A DNA stretch of 64,000 nt from Mesorhizobium sp. WSM3862 (lineage in GTDB: Bacteria; Pseudomonadota; Alphaproteobacteria; Rhizobiales; Rhizobiaceae): contig NZ_NSGE01000001.1 of the NCBI RefSeq assembly GCF_002294985.1, positions 682,001 to 746,000 of the forward strand, written 5' to 3'. This document shows, piece by piece, positions 60,238 to 64,000 of this stretch. The notes below the pieces were generated by a model that had not been told where the DNA came from, made no database searches, and worked only from the letters and a program-made list of their open reading frames with translations. How positions within the stretch are numbered: position 1 is the first letter of the stretch; each line of letters begins with the position of its first letter. The position numbers were made by a program, and so were the translations under genes.

Positions 60238-60867
60238 ATGGTCAAAACGCAAAAAACGAAACCGAATCAAACAGACAGGCTGCTCGTCATCGCCTGCGGG
60301 ATGATTGCGCGCGAAGTTTTGGCCGTCAAGCAACAGCTAAAGCTCGATCACCTTGAGTTGACCTGCCTGCCGGCCGAGTTCCACTTCTATCCGGACCGCA
60401 TCGCGCCGGCCATGGACAAGGCCATCGAAAAGGCCAAAGCGGAAGGCTACAACCACATCTTCGTCGGCTATGCCGATTGCGGCACCGGCGGCATGCTCGA
60501 CCACGTGATCGAGAAGCATGGCGTGGAGCGCATGGCCGGCCCGCATTGCTTCGCCTTCTACCAGAGCATGGACGCCTACGCGAAGGTCGCCGACGGCGAC
60601 ATGATGTCGTTCTACATGACCGACTTCCTCTGCCGCCAATTCGACGCCTTCTTCATCAAGCCGCTCGGGCTCGACAGGCATCCCGAGCTTATCAAGGACT
60701 ATTTCGGCAATTACGAGAAGCTGATCTATCTCGCGCAAACCGACGATCCGGAACTCGACAAGGTTGCCGAGAAAGCCGCCGCCATGCTCGACCTCGCCTA
60801 CGAGCGCCGCTCGACCGGCTATGGCGATCTCACGGGTGAACTGGCACGGGCGGCAGCCAACGCTTGA
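60238..60867 (+). CDS. DUF1638 domain protein linked to corrinoid methyltransfer
   Basis: A 209-aa cytoplasmic protein. Conserved-looking cysteines fall in LLVIACGMI, LTCLPAEFHFYPDRI and VGYADCGTGG, and a further IYLAQTDDPELDK region is present. DUF1638 proteins often lie next to MttB and corrinoid genes. They may help cobamide or metal handling or methyl transfer, but no biochemical role is established. It follows the corrinoid protein by 278 bases, with the minus-strand lipoprotein between. Confidence 0.8.
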   Translation: MVKTQKTKPNQTDRLLVIACGMIAREVLAVKQQLKLDHLELTCLPAEFHFYPDRIAPAMDKAIEKAKAEGYNHIFVGYADCGTGGMLDHVIEKHGVERMAGPHCFAFYQSMDAYAKVADGDMMSFYMTDFLCRQFDAFFIKPLGLDRHPELIKDYFGNYEKLIYLAQTDDPELDKVAEKAAAMLDLAYERRSTGYGDLTGELARAAANA

Positions 60868-61034
60868 GGCTCTCGCAGGGCTGCTTCAAACGGCGGCCAG
60901 CGGAACGGACGATCGACTTGCAGACGAAGCCCCCTCGCCGCCGCTGTTAAGCCGGATGACAGCGGCCTGCGAACGGGTAAGTTGTGCCCCAGCAGACCAA
61001 ACAGCTGTTCCAGCCACCGATTCGGGGAACGTCC

Positions 61035-61610
61035 ATGATCCCTCGCCTGCTGCTTGCCGCCCTTTGCCTTATTGGCTTTACCCTGCCGGCCTATGCCGAT
61101 GGCGAGGTGCAGAAGCTGATCACCGCCGCCGACAAGGCGCGGCTCGACAAATATGGCGAAACGCGCAAGGCCGCGCTTGAGGAAGCGAAAGCCGGCGATC
61201 CGGCCGAGGTCAAGCAACTCGATGCGCTGCTCGCGAAGCCGCTGGTCGCTTTCTCCGACAAGGATCTGACCGGCAACTGGAAATGTCGCACCATCAAGGC
61301 CGGCGGCTTGAGCCCGCTCGTCATCTATGGCTGGTTCAAATGCAAGGTCACCGAGGACGGCTCGGGCTGGCGGCTGCAGAAGATCAGCGGCTCCCAGCGC
61401 ACCACCGGTCGGTTCTTCGACGACGGTGAGAAGCGCGCCATCTATCTCGGCTCGTTTTCGGTCAATGACGACAAGGCCAAGCCCTATGGCAGCGGCGCCG
61501 AAAGCGACCAAGTGGGCTATGCCTTCCGCAACAGCGCCACCGAGTGGCGCATCGAATTCCCCGCGCCCTATTACGAATCGAAGCTCGACATCATGGAATT
61601 CAAGCGCTGA
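61035..61610 (+). CDS. DUF4893-type secreted protein
   Basis: A 191-aa protein from ATG 61035 with a Sec signal (MIPRLLLAALCLIGFTLPAYA). The mature domain contains LTGNWKCRTIKAGG and FFDDGEKRAIYLGSFSV. Function unknown. It probably has no direct part in methyl transfer despite its position. Confidence 0.7.
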   Translation: MIPRLLLAALCLIGFTLPAYADGEVQKLITAADKARLDKYGETRKAALEEAKAGDPAEVKQLDALLAKPLVAFSDKDLTGNWKCRTIKAGGLSPLVIYGWFKCKVTEDGSGWRLQKISGSQRTTGRFFDDGEKRAIYLGSFSVNDDKAKPYGSGAESDQVGYAFRNSATEWRIEFPAPYYESKLDIMEFKR

Positions 61611-61616
61611 CTGAGC

Positions 61617-61639
61617 CCGAAAAGTTGCAGACTTTTCGG
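61617..61639. repeat. Short perfect palindrome after DUF4893 gene
   Basis: CCGAAAAG and CTTTTCGG surround TTGCAGA, 6 bases after the stop codon. No T-run follows, so it is an intergenic repeat of the kind common in mesorhizobia rather than a terminator. Confidence 0.6.
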
Positions 61640-61715
61640 ACCAGGATCATGCGTCTCACCAAGGGTTAACCCGCTCGCCCTAGCATGCGCCCGACTTTGA
61701 GAGCGGGTGCTTGCC

Positions 61716-62498
61716 ATGGCAACGTCGGAATCCAGTCCGCGACGGATTGTGGTCGTCACCGAAGGCGGTCCGCATATCTGGGCCATCGTCAACGCCATCG
61801 CCGATCGCGTCGGCCCTGTCAGTGTCATCCTCGAAACCCCTGAATCAAAAAAGCGTTTGCTGCTCGGCCGCGCCCGCCGCCAGGGCTGGATCTCGGCCAT
61901 CGGCCAGCTCGGCACGATGCTGCTGACCAGGCTTGGCAAGCGGTTCTTTGCCGGCCATGCTGCACGGCTGATTGCCGAGGAAAAGCTCGAGACAGAACCT
62001 CGCCCGACCCAGACGATCATTCATGTGCCTTCCGCCAACGGTCCGGAATGCCTTCAGGCGATTGAGAAGATCGGGCCGGGCGTCGTGCTCCTCGCCGGCT
62101 GCCGGCTGCTGTCGAGGGATACGCTCGCGAAGATGCCTTGCCCGGTGCTTAACTATCACGCCGGCATTGCCCCGAAATATCGTGGCATGAATGGCGGCTA
62201 CTGGGCGCTGGCCTCCGGCGATCGAGTGAATTTCGGCACCACCGTGCATCTGGTCGATGCCGGCGTCGACACCGGCGGAGTGCTGAAGCAGGCGCGCGGC
62301 AAGTCGAAACGCGGCGACACCATCGCCAGCTACGCGCTGCGGCAGGCGGCATTTTCCCGCGACATCTGCGTCCAGGCAGTGGCCGAGACGCTGGCGGGAA
62401 AACTTACGATGATCGATCCCGGCCTGCCCTCGAAACAGTGGTTTCACCCGACGATTTGGTTCTACCTCTGGACCGGCCTGACGAAGCGCGTCTGGTAA
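61716..62498 (+). CDS. Formyltransferase-fold (PurN-like) protein
   Basis: A 260-aa protein (ATG 61716; a GTG at 61707 is possible). The core motif NYHAGIAPKYRGMNGGYWAL (HxGxxPxxRG) and VHLVDAGVDTGGVL mark the 10-formyl-THF-dependent transferase fold. The N-terminus differs from PurN and Fmt. The substrate is unknown. Its presence among one-carbon genes suggests use of formyl-THF, but this is inference. Confidence 0.75.
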   Translation: MATSESSPRRIVVVTEGGPHIWAIVNAIADRVGPVSVILETPESKKRLLLGRARRQGWISAIGQLGTMLLTRLGKRFFAGHAARLIAEEKLETEPRPTQTIIHVPSANGPECLQAIEKIGPGVVLLAGCRLLSRDTLAKMPCPVLNYHAGIAPKYRGMNGGYWALASGDRVNFGTTVHLVDAGVDTGGVLKQARGKSKRGDTIASYALRQAAFSRDICVQAVAETLAGKLTMIDPGLPSKQWFHPTIWFYLWTGLTKRVW

Positions 62499-62633
62499 TC
62501 TGCCAGCGTCGGAAATTCAGCACTCGCTTTGCGTCATCGCCAGCGTCGCTTTTGAAGGCGCGCGCGTCGTCCCATAACAAGCGGCACAAGGGCGCATGCG
62601 GCAATGCTCCCAACATCGAGGAGTTGAGAATTC

Positions 62634-62936
62634 ATGGCCGATCTGATCGTCGTCTATTGGCGCGATATCCCTGCGCAGGTCATCGTCAAGAAAGGCCGGC
62701 AGAACGCCAAGCGCGAGCTGCCGCTGCGCTTCACCGAGGCGATCGACATGTGCGCCATGCGCACCGGCGCCGGCGGCACCGACGATTACCTCGCCGAATG
62801 GCGCAAGGCCGATCCGGTTCCGGTCGGCGACGACATCGAAGCCGAGGTTGAGAAGGCCTACCAGGAACTCGATACGAAATATGACCGCGAGCGGCTGGTC
62901 GCTCTGGTCAAGGCTGGCGGGAAAGAAAATGTCTGA
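62634..62936 (+). CDS. Small 'virulence factor' family protein
   Basis: A 100-aa protein of the family annotated as virulence factor from a staphylococcal relative. The start segment MADLIVVYWRDIPAQVIVKKGR and RFTEAIDMCAMRTGAGGTDDYLAEW are its marks. It overlaps the next gene by 8 bases, and both belong with MetF in rhizobial genomes. Its role here is probably structural or assembly for the reductase, not virulence; this is inference. Confidence 0.78.
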   Translation: MADLIVVYWRDIPAQVIVKKGRQNAKRELPLRFTEAIDMCAMRTGAGGTDDYLAEWRKADPVPVGDDIEAEVEKAYQELDTKYDRERLVALVKAGGKENV

Positions 62937-63528
62937 GAAGCAGCCGGCGGTCACCCAGGCCACCCTGGTCAAGAAGGCAGCGCCGAAGTCCGACTACAAG
63001 CCCGCGGACGTGTCGCCGCAACGCCGCGTTCAGCGCACTTTTGCCGTGAGGTTGTGGTCCATCCGCCATTCGCGACTGCTCGAATGGTTTTATGGCAGGT
63101 TCGCCGATGTCTTCCTGCTCTTGCATCCTTTGTGGAAGGGCATCGGCTACGGCCGCGTCGAAGCGCCGGTGAAATTCGTCGAGAAACGCGTCAAGGGCTT
63201 CATGTTCGACTGCCGCATGTGCGGCCAGTGCGTGCTCTCCTCCACCGGCATGTCGTGTCCGATGAACTGCCCGAAGCAGCTGCGCAACGGCCCGTGCGGC
63301 GGCGTGCGCGCCAACGGCAATTGCGAGGTCGAGCCGGACATGCCCTGTGTCTGGGTCAAGGCCTGGGAAGGCTCCCGCAACATGAAGCATGGCGACAAGA
63401 TCCTCACCGTGCAGAAGCCGGTCGATCAGTCGCTGCGCGAAACCTCGGCCTGGCTCAGGGTGACCGCGCAGGCGGCCGCGGCGCGTGAAGCCGCCCAGAA
63501 TCCGCAGAACCCCGGAGCTTCAGCATGA
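62929..63528 (+). CDS. Methylene-THF reductase C-terminal (Fe-S) protein
   Basis: A 199-aa protein with the MTHFR_C zinc/Fe-S motif CRMCGQCVLSSTGMSCPMNC, then GPCGGVRANGNCEV (near residues 100-135). In acetogens and in these gene sets this protein partners MetF and may link it to another electron carrier. The stop overlaps the metF start by 4 bases. Confidence 0.88.
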   Translation: MSEKQPAVTQATLVKKAAPKSDYKPADVSPQRRVQRTFAVRLWSIRHSRLLEWFYGRFADVFLLLHPLWKGIGYGRVEAPVKFVEKRVKGFMFDCRMCGQCVLSSTGMSCPMNCPKQLRNGPCGGVRANGNCEVEPDMPCVWVKAWEGSRNMKHGDKILTVQKPVDQSLRETSAWLRVTAQAAAAREAAQNPQNPGASA

Positions 63529-64000
63529 GCATCCGCCACCAGCGCGACGAGAACCCGGCCGGCGTTCACCTGCCGCTCGATCCCCTGCCCGGCCATTCGT
63601 CGCGCGGTCGGTTGGAGCGCGTGCTGCGCCGCGGCGAGTTCGCGGTGACGACCGAGCTCAACCCGCCCGACAGCGCCGACCCTGAAGACGTCTACAACCG
63701 CGCCAAGATCTTCGACGGTTGGGTCGACGCCATCAACGCGGTCGACGCCTCCGGCGCCAATTGCCACATGTCTTCGGTCGGCATCTGCGCGCTTTTGACC
63801 CGCATGGGCTACGCCCCGATCATGCAGATCGCGTGCCGCGACAAGAACCGCATCGCCATTCAGGGCGACGTGCTGGGCGGCGCGGCAATGGGCGTCGCCA
63901 ACATGCTCTGCCTCACCGGCGACGGCGTGCAGGCCGGCGATCAGCCGGGCGCCAAGCCGGTCTTCGACCTCGATTCCATGTCGCTGCTCGAAACCATCCG
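63525..64000 (+). CDS. metF: Methylenetetrahydrofolate reductase (MetF-like), 3'-truncated by window edge
   Basis: The frame opens at ATG 63525 and runs to the edge (158 codons). The N-terminal barrel has FAVTTELNPPDSADP (catalytic Glu), WVDAINAVDASGAN, MQIACRDKNRIAIQGD and MLCLTGDGVQAGDQPG, typical of MetF. With the Fe-S partner it would interconvert methyl-THF and methylene-THF; in the oxidative direction it would pass methyl groups from MttB into the C1 pool. Confidence 0.9.
   Translation, partial: MSIRHQRDENPAGVHLPLDPLPGHSSRGRLERVLRRGEFAVTTELNPPDSADPEDVYNRAKIFDGWVDAINAVDASGANCHMSSVGICALLTRMGYAPIMQIACRDKNRIAIQGDVLGGAAMGVANMLCLTGDGVQAGDQPGAKPVFDLDSMSLLETI

Noticed and set aside
1-64000. 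CRISPR arrays, insertion sequences or prophage genes
   Set aside because: No regularly spaced repeats, transposase or integrase motifs, or phage structural proteins were seen on either strand.

Overview
The window looks like chromosome of an alphaproteobacterium of the order Hyphomicrobiales, most likely Mesorhizobium or a close Phyllobacteriaceae relative. The clues are high GC; the acpXL-to-lpxXL cluster for very-long-chain lipid A acylation; a putA/putR pair with PutA lacking a DNA-binding domain; a rhizobial betaine-homocysteine methyltransferase; corrinoid methyltransferases of the MttB superfamily; and short palindromic intergenic repeats that abut stop codons. I see no insertion sequence, prophage or CRISPR array. 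The species call is inference; no search was run.

Layout. 0-6 kb: a truncated hypothetical gene, tonB with a decayed heme-oxygenase-like (ABM/IsdG fold) fragment directly after it, and putA/putR for proline catabolism. 6-13 kb: a di-heme peroxidase with a YtkA/FixH-like partner, a KDG-kinase-type sugar kinase, galM, gabD, an AEC permease and a periplasmic histidine phosphatase. 13.2-13.4 kb: two overlapping tRNA-like sequences, both irregular. 13.7-20 kb: a slipin, then the lipid A very-long-chain acyl cluster acpXL-fabF2XL-fabF1XL-adhXL-lpxXL, with no fabZXL in its usual place. 20-29.7 kb: an outer-membrane beta-barrel, an L,D-transpeptidase, an M20 hydrolase with a complete Opp/Dpp-type ABC transporter, TerB and TSUP proteins and a small membrane protein. 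29.8-36 kb: an AraC regulator, a VOC protein, a cupin of the DMSP-lyase family translationally coupled to cobQ, two valine-catabolism-type genes and a candidate structured small RNA. 36-41 kb: a class III aminotransferase, a 40-residue small ORF, an S9 oligopeptidase and an MFS carrier.

From 41 kb to the right edge the theme is onium and one-carbon metabolism. There are two MttB-superfamily methyltransferases (41.2 and 57.4 kb), a DMGDH/sarcosine-dehydrogenase-type flavoprotein with a folate domain, an M24 protein that keeps the metal-ligand set of the DMSP lyase DddP, a PhnD-like binding protein, betaine-homocysteine methyltransferase under a palindromic SahR-like operator, a B12-binding corrinoid protein, a DUF1638 protein, a small protein of the virulence factor family, a Fe-S MTHFR C-terminal protein and the start of a MetF-like reductase. 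The simplest reading is that a methyl group passes from a quaternary amine or related onium compound through MttB to the corrinoid protein and then to tetrahydrofolate, and that the MetF/Fe-S pair oxidises the methyl-THF. CobQ may help supply cobamide. The substrate is not determined by the sequence. Embedded in this stretch are an ECF sigma factor paired with a membrane-anchored VWA protein, and a small entericidin-like lipoprotein.
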